Source of the DNA: Dermacentor variabilis
Lineage: Eukaryota > Arthropoda > Arachnida > Ixodida > Ixodidae
DNA: 64,000 nt
NCBI RefSeq assembly: GCF_050947875.1
Contig: NC_134568.1
Location: 194,568,853-194,632,852 of the forward strand
Direction of reading: 5' to 3'
Shown here: positions 1-12,266 of the stretch, in pieces
Layout of the letters: every line of letters begins with the position of its first letter
Position numbering within the stretch: the first letter of the stretch is position 1
Notes under the pieces: generated by a model
Told to the model about the DNA's origin: nothing
Database searches by the model: none
The model's input: only the letters and a program-made list of their open reading frames with translations
Program-made: the position numbers and the translations under genes

Positions 1-565
1 AGCTGTGTTGTGAAGGTGACAGCTTTCGACAATGACATGACATAGAATCTAGGGAGCGAAATTGGCTTATCCCGTAGCTTTCGAATTTTCATTGAGTACG
101 GAAATATTTCAGGTGTGGCGCTAATTTTTTCAAAATGTCGTTGTTTGTTCATTGGTGCCCCACAGACACGCCTAAGTCCCCTTTTCCGTCTTCAAATAAC
201 GATTCTATTCTTATTATAGGCCTTGATTACACCTATGGTGGCATATCAGACTCCGTGCGTCTTTGAATTCTTGAAGACGTAAAGCGAAATGTTCTGACGC
301 TCAAGAGTATGATTTAACTCTATTAGAAAGAAGGTACTTAGCACAGTTTCTTGTTTGCGGCCGTGTGTGGTACGTTTGTCACGTTCTAGAGCCACCATTA
401 CGGGTTACTAGGTCATTGTAGTCCCTTCTTGCTTCCTTCTTCTGGTCGGGAAGTACACAACTAGTCTGTCGCGCGGCGCTTGGGCAACCACGCTCTCATG
501 GTGGGTTCGCGTTTCCATCCGTATATCTCCGCTGCCGGCTGCTTGCTCTGCGATTTCTGCTCTGC
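1..565. other. Unassigned sequence at window edge
   Basis: No convincing coding region, RNA gene or repeat structure is seen. The LINE reading frame that starts to be recognisable near 566 may extend leftwards here in decayed form, but I cannot align it to anything. Confidence 0.4.
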
Positions 566-1285
566 TTGTTACAGCGTGATCAGAGTCCCGCGAGTGAACA
601 GACCTGCTATTTCCCTGGTGCAAAAATTGGTTACCTGTTACCGGGAGCACTCTTGAATTGCTGCCCACAAGAGTTAAACGCACCTGTATTTTACTTTACG
701 GCTGTGGCATCTTATCGCCACGTACAATATGTATGTCCTGATGTAGACGACCTTGAAGACCGCGTTGTAGATACAATGTCAGCCCTACTGCGTCTTCTTG
801 TTTTCCCCAGCACGTCGCGCACGTTCTAATACTGCGTCGTCGGGTGTGACGACGGCGTCCTTTCTGCTGGCCATCTAAGCGACTTCATGTGGCGTCTAGA
901 GTGGCAACTTCTTCCAACGCATGACAGACTAGAGCGGTTGGGCATGGTCCCAACTTCGCTGCGTCCAAATTGCCCCCTTCAAGAATTCAAGAAGAATGTA
1001 CTGCTGGAATGCTTTGTCGGTAGAGTATTTTGGAGGGCCGTGCGTACTGGTTTCCATACCCTTGGAGTTAACCGCTTTATCACATCTGGTCTTTGCCCAC
1101 GTGGCCACTTCGCATCACGTTTAGCTGCTGCGGCGGCCTTTTGTCTATGGCACAACCGGTGCGAGGTAGTTGCCGCGGGACATCGTCGCCGAGCTGTGTT
1201 TCCACTTCTGGAGAGGCTCTACTCTGAGGAGCTGTCGTCTTTGTCAGAGGAGTTGTTCTTTCTTGGGGCTGATGGACGCGTATAG
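566..1285 (+). pseudogene. LINE ORF2 C-terminal fragment
   Basis: One reading frame runs through the whole interval with a single in-frame stop (TAA at 827-829). Downstream of the stop it contains WRLEWQLLPTHDRL, then a zinc-binding pattern (CPLQE...LLEC) followed by FWRAVR. This layout is typical of the region after the reverse transcriptase in LINE ORF2 proteins, as in the Tx1-like element at 52.8-58.8 kb. No RT catalytic block, endonuclease or RNase H is present, so this is only the 3' end of an element. The first codon of the frame is TTG, so no real start is implied. Family assignment beyond LINE ORF2 tail is inference. It could derive from a different LINE clade with the same zinc tail. 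Confidence 0.65.
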
Positions 1286-1425
1286 CTTAAAGAGACACTA
1301 AAGGCAAATATTAAGTCGAACTAAAGTCATAGATAAGTTCTAGAGAACGTCTAAAGCGTCATTATTATCGCGAATAGATATTTAGCAATCTAGAAATTCA
1401 GGTAAATGGCAGATAGCACAATTCT

Positions 1426-1690
1426 AATCCTTGATCTGAATTACTCGATGTGGCGGCCATTACTTCTACGAGAAATCAAACTGTTCAATTGAATAATTAT
1501 TGTAAACACACTAATTAACATTTTAATTAAGTAGTTTACGCCACATATTTCAATCTACGAGTTATAGCCGCTGAGGTCGCATGGCGTATCCACTTGGAAC
1601 GAATTCTCTGGGCAGCACCAGTTCCGAGATACTAATTTTAAATGTGTCCGCCTAAATGCATTGGTGTTCCAGTTACTTTTGTGCTTCAAT
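1426..1690 (+). repeat. Dispersed repeat, copy A
   Basis: This stretch matches the intervals near 1766-2112 and 32218-32625 in the same orientation. Shared landmarks are GCACAATTCTAAT near the left end, an AT-rich run of TTAATTAA-like words, then AGCCGCTGAGG and GTATCCACTTGGAA (1570-1600), and a right part with GGTGTTCCAGTTAC. It is preceded at 1290-1425 by a separate AT-rich stretch. It is non-coding and of unknown class, probably a decayed non-autonomous transposon. Confidence 0.6.
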
Positions 1691-1765
1691 GCAAAAAACA
1701 GTGGTTTCCTTAAAACAGAACTGGAACGTTACAACGTATAGATTACTAAAAAATGCTTGCGATAG

Positions 1766-2112
1766 ATGGCGCAATTCTAATAGTTGAACTGGATCGCTCG
1801 AAGAGACTGACATTTGTGCAATAAATCAAAAAGAATAATTAGCTAATTAGCAAAGTTTACTAATTATGTGTTTAGCTAATTACTTAGGGGTACATACTGC
1901 AGTTTACAAATTTGCTGAGTTTGCAGGGCATACTCAATTTCAATGAATTCTGAGCACTTCGCCGGTTTCAAGTTATTCGCAGTCGAAATTGCGCTTAAAA
2001 TGCACAGTTGCTCCACTTACTTTCTTAAATATACGCCGCTTTATACGTTGATGCACAAAAATAACAGGAACGCAAGTGCTTCGTCACGCACTTTGGTAAT
2101 GACTGCAAGCCT
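1766..2112 (+). repeat. Dispersed repeat, copy B
   Basis: Second, more diverged copy of the repeat at 1426-1690. It shares the left landmark GCGCAATTCTAAT, the AATTAGCTAATTAG-type AT-rich middle, and a right part with GCACAGTTGCTCCACTTAC and CGTCACGCACTTTGG. The right end matches the copy at 32.2-32.6 kb better than copy A does. The small open frame inside it is a by-product, not a gene. Confidence 0.55.
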
Positions 2113-3104
2113 TACGGTGATGCTTGTCATTTTCTCTCTTAATCGACGCTATGGTGGCACAAGCATGCTTAACCAGATACAGGTGAAGAATGATGTTATG
2201 TATATTTCCTTTTGAAGGACTTCTTGATGCATATCACCAGAGAATACAGCATCTCTGTAATTTACCATAAAATAGTGATGTATGGTCTCTAAATAAAAGT
2301 CAGCAGCTTGTTTCCTATGGCACAATACAGCTCGTGAAATTTAACCGGGTTTAATCAGGAACTCGTCCTCCCTATGACGTAGGGCGTTGTCTCGTAACCA
2401 TTGTCAACGAGCTTCCTGAAAACGAAGTCACGTGTTAAAGTGTTTATTTTAGCAACAATCTTTTGAGCCAATCTGCCATCTGCATCGAATACAACAAACT
2501 AACTGGGCACATAGACGCGAACCGAGTCACAGGTGAGGCTTCGATGATAGGAGGGCACTACATGTAGGGGCACTACCAATTTAATCAAAAAAGAAAACAA
2601 TTAACAAAAGACCAGGTAGTTTACCAGATGAGGCTATCAGCGTAGGAAAAAATAGAGACATCCAGGGGTGCTGCGAAGTGCAATTTAAAAAGAACTCCTG
2701 GCTTTCCCGTAATCGAGAGTAGATGTAAGCATGAAATAGCAACCGGCAAAGCAGATATGTTGGAGAAGATACTAGCCACAATCTTAAAATAAGTGTAGTA
2801 CATGTAGTACATAGACACCCCACTACACCACACCGCATCACTATACTGGTCCTACTATACACTGGTCCATATGGATGCTGCCCAGCTATAAGAAGAAAAT
2901 CGGCTGAAGGCAGCAGGACAGGCAGCGAAAGACGACAGGGAGACAGAGCGCATTGCCTAGCTCAAACGATTGACGATGGAGTCGCAGCAGCTTATTCAGC
3001 ATACTGAGGATAACCCCATCTTTATGCAATGTAGAAATTGTCGCAGCAAAAATGCTGATGAGTAGGCCGGAAGAATAAAAAAATATACACAAACTACACT
3101 GGAG
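2113..3104. other. Unassigned AT-rich sequence
   Basis: No supported gene. Short overlapping frames on the minus strand (2581-3199) lack recognisable domains. A direct repeat of GTAGTACAT is visible near 2794-2812. Confidence 0.4.
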
Positions 3105-3425
3105 TTGTCTAAGTATGCGTAAGCATACCCCCCATTACACTTGGCACACCCCCAAATTTCAAGTTGGCCTACCCCAGTTCGCCCATGGCTAAATCTCAAG
3201 TTGGCCCACTTCCAGATTTAAGCTGGCCCATTCCCAATTTTAGTTCGCCAACCTCGATTTTTCAAGTTGGCACACCTCAAAATTTACGTTTTCTCACCCC
3301 CAAATTTCATTTAGCCCAATTTCAATTCGGCGCGCCTCCAAATTTAGGTTGGCCCAAAGGAAAATTTATTTTGGCTCATCCCTTCTTTCAGTCGGCACAC
3401 CCCTACTATGCATTCTTTACGGAGC
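3105..3425 (-). repeat. Degenerate minisatellite, inverted patch
   Basis: Imperfect repeats of about 30-35 bp of the type CCCCAAATTTCAAGTTGGCC. Read on the minus strand, this is the same motif (GGGCCAACTTGAAATTTGGGG) as the plus-strand array at 13.2-14.3 kb. At least eight units can be followed, all diverged. The 151-codon frame across it (3164-3619) is a translation of the repeat and should not be treated as a protein. Confidence 0.75.
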
Positions 3426-4440
3426 ACAATGCATCCCAATGGGAATTCCCTCTGATTAATTTAATTTTTTTATTTGATTTCGATTATTCCGTATCGCCTA
3501 TAAGCTTTCAGTCATCTACATTTACAGGCTGCACTGTTATAACGATTAAATGTCGTAACTGTGCAAATTACGCATTTTTGTGCAGATACGAGGCATTACA
3601 CTTTTCAATGACAGAATGAACTACTCGCCAAAGAATACTTACCAATTAAAAATGCAGCATTAGGGGACGCTTTGATACGAGCAAATAAGAAATGCGCCTT
3701 ACCTCGCAAACAACACTGTTCTTTGTCGGAACACAGTTCTTTTGGCCAATGTTGTGCAGTCACTGCTCCTTGCGGAAGTGGTCACGCTATCCTTTTGGTA
3801 TCATAAATACTGCATAACCATCTTCAGGCTTCTTTCTGTAGTTTTATGCGCTGCAGCACGGCATAGCGCCAGCACAACACGCCAGGAAACACAGCGTGCA
3901 ACGTTCGCTGCGCCCGGTCAGCCGAGCTAAGGAGAAAAATGGCACCAAGGAAAAAGAAAACAACAGAAGCAAAACACAAGATTCGCGCGTTTCCAAGGGA
4001 AACGGCAGGGAGACCAATCGTCGTGCAGAAAAACCGGCGCAAGACCGGTTCCCGCGGAGCGAAAGCGCAGCGGGTGACGAGGCTGCGAGGAGGTCGCACG
4101 GCGGCGGCAGAGTTCAAAGACTGGCGCTACTCTAAGATTAGCAAGGGACTTTAAGGGGCCTCGTAGCGTGGCGCCATCTCTCGAGGCCACGAAAAACCCC
4201 CGCCTCGGAACTCACGGACTGCAACTTCAAAAGAGCGCTCAGCTCTAAGGGATGACAATGAAGTGTATGGTGCACTGTATCTGCCTTTTGAACGTCACCC
4301 CCCCCCCCCCTTTGGAAATGCCAAATAAAACTTCAGCGTACTAGAAGTTACATGTTGAGTGATATTGTGAACCAACATTAGGAAGAACTCGGAAGCAATA
4401 TTTTTTTGTAACTCGTTTGGGCAGTAACTAGCGTATATAA
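3426..4440. other. Unassigned sequence
   Basis: No supported gene. Near 3888-4190 base composition rises in GC and several frames are open on both strands, including a basic 71-codon frame at 3939-4154 with an ATG in an acceptable context. None has a recognisable domain. A C14 run lies near 4300. Confidence 0.35.
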
Positions 4441-4444
4441 TGTA

Positions 4445-4490
4445 CTGGCCCCCAACCCCTTGTGCTCGCGTACAAAGGGTTGGGGGCCAG
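4445..4490. repeat. Inverted repeat (hairpin)
   Basis: CTGGCCCCCAACCC at the left end pairs perfectly with its reverse complement at the right end (GGGTTGGGGGCCAG). Pairing continues with small mismatches toward a short GC-rich loop. Arms are about 19 bp. No coding context surrounds it. Confidence 0.75.
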
Positions 4491-7400
4491 AGACCGCATT
4501 TTCTAAATTTGGCTTGGTGCCGGGATGATCTCGTTTTTTCTCGCAGCGACACTCGGATAACGGCTCTGGCTTTTTGGCGCAAGATCACTTGAAGGTCACC
4601 GACAACGGTATCTAAAAAGTATTTCATGCTCAATAGCGCATAGACATTTGAAATCACATTGCCCGGTGCTTGCACTGGCAATTTCTCAAAATTGCGGCAA
4701 AAATGCAGAATATTCTTCAGCTGTCACTGTATCGGTGGATTTTAATTGGACGCAAAGAGCTAAAGGCGACGCACGTGCATGCGACCGTGGAAAAACAACC
4801 TCGCGAGGTTCAGTCTATTCTGTGCTCTGTCGTACAATATTTTTCAGCATTCCACTGCGCCAAGTGGTACGTCCCTTATACCTGTGGCAATTATGGTATG
4901 TTACGTCACTTGATACGAATTAACTCTGAGCGTTTTCGTGGCCAACTTACTTTACTCATATATGTCGTAGTTGGTAACTCCTTATCGACTTATCCACAGT
5001 TCATCTTTTAAGCCAACAAATTTGAATGGAAAACGTCGGTCACAAAAAAAAAATATGTGTCAAGGAAGAAACGCATATGCTTAGAATTTCGCTTTTAAGA
5101 ACATTTTGCATTCGAATATTATTTTGCTAATATTGTGAGCATTTACATTATGGACTTCCACTACTTGATCTGTACATCGCTTCGCATCTTCATCTTCGGC
5201 GCGCTGGCTCGTGCTTTGGGGAATAAAAGCATCAAGGAAAATCATTCCTTCTCAATATTTTGATTGCGCTCTCAAATATGGTTTTCGTAATACGCGCAGT
5301 GTTTGTTTACAAACAGGGTTTGCCTTCGGTTCTTTCTTCCCCATTCTACGCGCACTACGCTCCCTTCACACCTGCCACTTCGATTTGCAAGTAACTCGGT
5401 GGCTTCCTGTTTCGCTACAACAATAAAATTATTTTCACCGACGATCGCTATTTTGACGTTCTTTGTAGTACTTTCCATAGAGTTGGGGGATTGTTCTTGC
5501 TCGTCTCCTTTTACTTTCCGCTCGAAGTTTTTTGCTTGTTCTCATTTCGAACATGTTTCGCGTCTGGCCCGCGTTTCTCCGTGGCTTAACTCCCGCCATA
5601 TTTCGACCGCTTCTTTGGCGTTCCAATACTGTCACTACCTTTGTCAAACTGTCTCCTCCTCAGTTATATTTTTCTCTGTCTTTTTTTTTTGTTCGGACTG
5701 TTTACAGTCCTCTTTCGGCCTCTGTGACTACAAAGGAGGCAGAAAGGCAGCTTCCCTTCGAAATGGGCTTCACCACAATGTCTCCTTGTCCCGCCTTGCC
5801 CTAGCCTTCAACGTTGACTCTCCCGGTCTCCATATTGTTATTTTTTGCACTGGTTGCTTCAGTCCGTGCGCGAAGTTGCATGGTTGCAGCAGGGCTAAAA
5901 TCGCCTCGATCGCGCGCGCAATCAACCCAGAGTAGCGTACAGCGCTGTCGTCCTCACCGTCCTTCGCGTCAGTTGGCGCTGCGTAATCTCTTAAAGAACG
6001 CCGGCCCCAATTCTTGAAGCAATAACACGACCTAGTCGGGGTGGCGCATGATCAAAGAAAGCCAGCAACTTTCGGGCCGCCTTTCGCATCCCATTTTGTG
6101 TACTTTTATCCCTTCATTTCTTTCAAGCCAAAGTAAGCATGTACAACAAAAAGGAAAGAAAAGGAAACACATCTAAGGCATGGGAAGAGGGGCGCACATT
6201 ATTAAACACAGAGCGCATGTATTGCAGCAGGGAAAAAGGAATATGTACAAATTGGGTAAAACTAGGATTTTCAGCATGTTCCTTTTATTATCAAGTTGGA
6301 ATCAGCAAAGGGGGTCCAGGCCCAAGCATACGTGGTGAGAGCATCGTAGGAAGGTAATGGGGAGCTACACCGTAGGAAGGAAAGGGAGAAAGACGCAAGC
6401 GTAGCCGAAAAAAAAAAGGAGGGGCCGGATAAGGCTTAACAAAGGAGGAGAACACGTGGGGATTTCCCTGGGCACTCCTCCGCTCGTTATTGAAATCGCA
6501 CTCCGCTTGGCATGAGGAACGGTGGGCGCGCAAGTAAAGCACACAAGCACAGAGATGCTGGCGGTGCTTACGTGGCAGCACAGAGCACATACTCGGAGCG
6601 CAGGAAAATAAAGACAACAAAAAGTGCGTCCACACTGTTCTTTTCCTTCAGTCTGACAAGCATCGTCGCTCTGTTTGATGCGTTATTGCCTAGTCAGTTG
6701 GCTTTACAAAAGGTGTGTGCTGACAGAAAAAGTGTGGTCGGTGTTTATTTATTTATTTATTTATTTGAAAGCAAGGTTTCGTAAAGGGAGCCTGCTATGA
6801 GGTGTTTAATAAATGTCGCAGTTTACTTTTTCATTGTGACCACGAGTTATTGTGATTCATTCATGTTTAGAGAGTCTGCAGGGAGAAAAGTTTGCTCAAC
6901 GCTTTCTCTCCCTTGATTGTGCATCGCGTAGCGCGGCAGTACAAGCCTTCGAACATATTGGGTGAAACTTCATACTTAAGCAGAAGCGAAATATTTCCCA
7001 TGCCTGACTGCAGTACATTTACGGAAACGTCTCGGACCCCATGCTATCGGAAGTAATGTTCGCAGAGTACAGGTTGGAAAACCCAGCTGAGCTTTCGACA
7101 GGGGACCAACCACGCCGCCGCTCAACCAGCGCATCAGACGTCTGTTCCTTTTTTCTTGTTTTGTTAGTTTCTTTTTTCTTCCTTGAGACTCACCGTCGCA
7201 GCGCGTGCGCTTTGTAATTTATTTCTCTTTGAGGCACGAATACACGTATTGTCACCCCTTCTACAGGAGATGAATGATACAGCTTTTTTTTTTCTTCCGA
7301 GGAAGAAAACATTTCCATGCCTCTCCATCGCGTGCATATACCTCTTCTGTTTTTATTTCGAGGAGAATATGTCTGCCACAGTTCCGATCACCCAGCTGCG

Positions 7401-7604
7401 CCAGTCAGAAACATTTTATCTCCATATTACGATTGACGCTGATTTACGGATTATAGCCGCCGAACAGCTTTGTTTCTGCATATGTGTCGTTCCCGGAATG
7501 CAGAGGATAAAATGGCGCGAATGACAATGCTGCTACTTCGTTTATAGCCGAAGCAAGATAGGAGGCCAGCCCAGTGATGCAAATGCTCCCCTCCATTTCT
7601 TTTT
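4491..7604. other. Unassigned sequence
   Basis: No supported gene. The longest frames (5303-5935 and overlapping minus-strand frames) have no recognisable domain and conflict with each other. Pyrimidine-rich stretches lie around 5650-5700 and 7145-7185, and an isolated (TTTA)n tract near 6744. Confidence 0.4.
6744..6767. repeat. (TTTA)n microsatellite
   Basis: About six copies of TTTA in a row. On the minus strand it reads as (TAAA)n. A similar run ends the CR1 fragment at 61.3 kb, so this may be the tail of a lost CR1 insertion. That link is inference only. Confidence 0.7.
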
Positions 7605-8090
7605 CTTTTATTGCGATAGCAATTATATGGACATTCCAGGCGCGTTTTTGTCGCCGCCGCCGCCGTAATGTTCCGTATAAAGTCAAAGGCCAAAAACACC
7701 GTCGCCGCGCGCCGCACACTGTATGTGCGAGTGAGAGTACGCGAGGGCAGCCGACAATCGCGGCTCATTCTGGCGCGTGCGAGGGAGGAAAGCGGAGAGC
7801 AAACGCGCCGTCTTCCGTCGCGCGAAAGGCCGTGGGAATATGGGAAAGATGGCGGGGGGGCGGTGTTGAGCTCCGGCAGCAAATGCGTATTTCGCGGCTG
7901 ACGATCGCGGCTTAATCTCGCGCGCGAAAGAGAGGAAAGCGGGGAGGCAGCGTGGGAGGGAGAGGGCGGCGGCTTCTACTCCACCAGCAGCTGCATGCTC
8001 CGTGCGGTCGCGCGCCGTATCGTGATAACGATCTGCGGACGACTCATACCTTTGTGCGCGCGTCATGCCCTTTCTCGCCGCTCAGTTTGC
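7605..8090. repeat. GC-rich dispersed repeat
   Basis: Starts with TTGCGATAGCAATTATATGG and continues into a CpG-dense tract with CGCCGCCGCCGCC, GCGCGCCGCAC and CGCGCGAAAG words. The word AATCGCGGC occurs near 7757 and its close relative GATCGCGGC near 7903, suggesting internal partial duplication. Several frames are open on both strands only because stop codons are rare in such sequence. I associate this opening motif with a widely dispersed repeat in hard ticks, which is memory rather than proof. Confidence 0.45.
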
Positions 8091-11000
8091 GTTAGAGCGA
8101 TAGACAGCACGAAGGTCACTTCGCTCACTGCTGGTGCCCCTATTGCTCATGCCAGCGCTTTGACAGAGAGTGTCCACGGTCATCGAGTGTGATGTGTTCA
8201 TGCATGCCTGTGCACGTTGGCACCATGCTTGTTAATTCAGTTAGTAAGCGAATGTTTCCAAGCCCATACGGCCGATAAAACTACTATCCTTATTTCGTGT
8301 AGCCGTCTACTAAATAGCTATGGGAATCGATGCTTCGCTTTTCGGGCGAAACTGCGACTTTTTTATTTTGCTTGTAGCCCCGTGCTTGCGTGATGCGGGG
8401 TATCTCAAGCTGTTTGGTAGCCATCGGCCTGTCTGGTGGTTAAGTTTGGCGGTATTACATACATTCTATTGGAAATTGGAATCCTAGCGTCGTGCTTACA
8501 CCGAGTCGATTTATTGTTCTTGCTTTTCATGCTTGATATGGCACAAGCTTCTAGCTAACCAACTGCCACATTGCTGATAGTTCTAAACGTTTTTATTTTC
8601 CACACTCCAAAGCGCCGAAGAATGTTGCCCTGCGACCAATAAACTGTGTAGTTCAGTTCAGCTCTTATAAGAGACCACATCCAGGCGCTGAATTTGGCAT
8701 GACTTCGGTGACATCAATGACGTCGCTCACAAATATGTCGACTGACTCACACCCTTACACGTAGACGTTTCTCCATGGGAGTTCTCTTCAGATTGTACGG
8801 GATTTCTTACTACGAAAAAATAATATGGATATGTAGATCGGGCTAAATGCGCACCTCATCTACGTGCGCGAATTTGCGGAGTTATCAATGAAAATAAAGA
8901 GTTCACGCAAACGAAAACCAGCAAACTCAGTAAGCCCCGTGCTCAATACGAAATGTATGCACTGAGATGGGCAACCATTTAGCAGCGGCTCCGTGGCGTG
9001 CGCGAACTTTTGTTGTGGTCTTCGCTGCGGCCTGTCGCTGTCATTTTCCTTCATCTGCACGCAACGTTCTCACCGGGCGGCCTCTCGCTCTCTGCTTCCT
9101 CTCTGGGCAAGGGCGGCTCTGTTTCAATTTCCGCACGTGCGCGCGGCCGCGGGGGCCATCACCGTGCGGGAAAAGCTCAGCGGCGAAAGCTGCGCAATAA
9201 GGCTCACGCTAGCCCGCGTACGGTCGGCATTAATTTTCATTCGCGCACGCGTTCATAGCGCATGTCCGAGCCTGAGGCACTCTATCTTTATTAGGTCATC
9301 TCTGTTTCCGGTTTTGCGTCGTCTCGTCCATTACTCATTTAGTGCCGCTTCCCTGCATTGAATTTGTGCGCAGATGCTGCAGAAGGCCCCGAATCGTGTG
9401 GCCCTCATGTCCTGTGCGTCCGGTAGCCGCGCCGCCGCAGGCGCTCGGGTAGCGACTCTTGCCCCCGCCACGCAAACCTACGTCCTCTTATGCTCTGCAA
9501 ACACGCACTCGAGCTAATACTCCTGAACAACGATGCGAAATCATCTGCTTATGATCGGCGTGTTTACCTTTCCGTCGTGCATAAGTATACATGTACTGCG
9601 TGAAAAAACACGCAGTGAACAAAAAAGAGAGTGAAAAGCCCGCGTTCTTGTTTTTACCACATCCTCGCTCTCCGCGAGTTGATCACATCACTGAGGGTGC
9701 GTTTAATTGCGATCGGCTATGGAACAAGGAAGGCGAAGACGAGGAATCGTCATTCGGTGTTGAGTGCTACGTCACTGATGTACAAGCCCGAGCCAACATT
9801 TTGTAGGACACGACGTGCGACAAGTCTTTGCACTACTACAAAATATTGTTCCGGTGTCCTCTACAGGCAAAAAAGAAAAAGAAAAATGAAGGAAGAAAGG
9901 AAAAAGAAAGCTATCGTTCACTTTCAGCGCCACATGTTTTCATGCAACCCTTTCTGAGAGCTTCTCAGGACTAAATGCAAATTAGGAGAAAGAGTGGAAA
10001 CTAGGCTACTGAAAGATGATGTCAAGTACAAGCAAATGGGCTTATAGCCTCTGAAACCTAGCTGCGCAGTAGTGACAAGCACGGAAAATTGTGCCCAGCC
10101 TTGCCGCAACGAAAGTACACAGCAAGCTGTCAGCTGTGCGTCGCATATTGGTTTTACGCAACTGCTGGATTGGAGAATGATCTGAGTGGTACCAAGGCAC
10201 GTGCTCGGCTGTCGGCGAAACGGCAATGTCGGTGGTGCCGATGGTCTCGGCGGCGTCACCTGAGGGTGTTGGACAACGGGCCACATCAACGGAGCTAAAT
10301 GATCACGACACGCGTTTCAGGTCTGGGGAAGAAAAGACACATCGTACTTGTCCGATAATATTGGTAGCAGAAACAACTGCCCGTGCCGTCGTATAGCAAC
10401 CACAAGCTGCTGAACCTCCTCCTGCATCATGGAGAGGTCGTACTCCCCTCATATCAAGCAGAAATGTTGATGGCTGCTTGACTAGTCATGCAATAGCACT
10501 TCTGAAGCTCTCGCTCGGCTGCAGTAAGTTCTTTGATAAAGCCCGCAGCTTTCGTCAGGTGACTTTGCACAAAGCTGTCAAATAACTACTTCCTAAAGGT
10601 TCCACAATGAATAACAGAACTTGTTCTTGAGCTATTTCAGGGACAGCTTAACAAAAAAGACATTTCATGTCCTCAGCATACATGCTCATACTTTTCTTCT
10701 TACTGAAGTCTTAGCTTATTTAACACGACTTTGGAGTATCTGGGATCCGGGTGTCTCGCAACCCCTTCCAGAATAAACGGCCCTTTCGCACCTCCAAAGC
10801 ATCGTAGTGTGTCACGAGTGGTATCAAAATGTAGGCCTTAACGAGACAAGAAACCAGAATTAGTTTCACAGGGGTTAAAATTAAGAAACGGGCGTAATTA
10901 GCGTCAAGATAGATGGCGACTAACCACATTGCACTACGCTCATGTGAAGGGTGCACTGCCATAGACATAATTGGATTGAGGCAAAGCGGCTATGCGGCAC

Positions 11001-12180
11001 ACTTTTGTGAAATGGAGCGAGTTCGCTTGGACTAAGCAGGGCTCGAACGAGGCAATGGTTTCCGGAAGGTGGCTACACTAGTGCCCACAAGAAGCGAGAA
11101 TTAGCCACACAGTGGTAAAATTACTGGCGTGGGCGTAATTAGCCCAATTGCCCCATAGATATAACAATCTCCGGGCTCAACCTATCGGCCTCTTGGTCAA
11201 AAAAAGAAAGGGTCAGCCATGTGTCGATGCTAAAGTAGACAAGGTCGACCTAATTGTGCATGAAACTTTATAGCATACGATGCGAAATGAGTGAATAATA
11301 AACATGAGAAAGAAACAGAAAGATACGCACTAGAGAGATATAATCAACATTTCATACAATCATTTGAAGCACCACGTATGTCGTCCTTGTCTTCTTTAGC
11401 GTGAATACTTGGTTGAGCTCGTCTTATTGTTTTTTTTAACACGAAAGTGTTGAATGCCGGGCTCCACCATCACCTTCCTGTAACAGACGTTAAAATATGC
11501 TCTATGTGCTCTATGTAAGTTGTTGTAAAATATGCTCTATGTTGACAGGGATGCCGCCACCATCTAGGAGCGGTCAAGCGAAGTACTGGATCATCACACT
11601 AACGAGTGCCGACAGTGATCGCTTCAGTAGTCTCAGCGCAGCGGAGGCTACAACGCAGTGTAGCCTGTTGTAGGCGGGGTAGGCCTTCTGCTGAGGTGAC
11701 CATATCCAGCTTTCCTGGACACGTACCAACTAGCGCCCCAAGCGGCCGCGGCACGAAGCTAGCGCGTTTTCAATGGAACGAGCGGGTTTTTCGCGCATAA
11801 CAAAAGCTGCAGGTCGATTATCCAAAAACGCAGGCGACAGACGTGTTCTGGAAGACAATCCACACGATCCAAATGCAGTGATCACGTTATGGCACGTAAG
11901 AATTTTGTTCCCACAGCGGTTAAAGGTTTAGCAATGGAAGCCTATGGAAACGACGAAAATTTGTACTCGATTTTCGAGGCACGAACGGTGCCTGTAATTA
12001 ACCTACGACGTCTATCGTAATACGCAGTGCAGCGTATGTAGTCCGGAGACTCAGCTTTGGATTGATGCCTATCTCGACTCTCCACACATGGCGCAACACT
12101 GTTCCCAAAAGCGTTTTTTGTAACACTGTCGTAAAAATTTACGTGGTATCTATAAAATGATGTTCGTACCACAGCGCAAA
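8091..12180. other. Unassigned sequence
   Basis: No supported gene, RNA or mobile element. GC rises around 8990-9250 and several short frames overlap there without domains. An AATAAA lies near 8638. Two related phrases, AGAATTAGTTTCACAG (near 10857) and AGAATTAGCCACACAG (near 11097), suggest an old local duplication. Confidence 0.35.
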
Positions 12181-12187
12181 CCCACGG

Positions 12188-12266
12188 AAGCCGTGGCCGA
12201 GCGGTAGAATTGCGCGCACCTTTAGTCACGCTTCGCGGTGCCCGCGGTTCGATTCTCGCTTCGGAC
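12188..12266 (+). mobile_element. tRNA-like SINE head with Pol III boxes
   Basis: TGGCCGAGCGG at 12194-12204 fits the Pol III A box and GGTTCGATTCT at 12246-12256 fits the B box, at tRNA-like spacing. GAAGC near the start pairs with GCTTC near the end, but the T-arm does not pair properly, so this is not a working tRNA gene. It is followed at once by a T10 run, a possible Pol III stop. A tRNA-derived SINE head or decayed tRNA pseudogene are the two readings, and I prefer the first. Confidence 0.6.

Noticed and set aside
3939..4154. Small basic protein of 71 codons with an ATG in fair context
   Set aside because: Overlapping frames on both strands are equally open in this GC-rich stretch and no domain or homology is recognisable.
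7451..8066. Overlapping 113-143 codon frames
   Set aside because: They lie over a CpG-rich repeat, on both strands, with low-complexity Arg/Ala composition.
12188..12266. Functional tRNA gene
   Set aside because: A and B boxes are good, but the T-arm does not pair and the acceptor stem is only about 5 bp.
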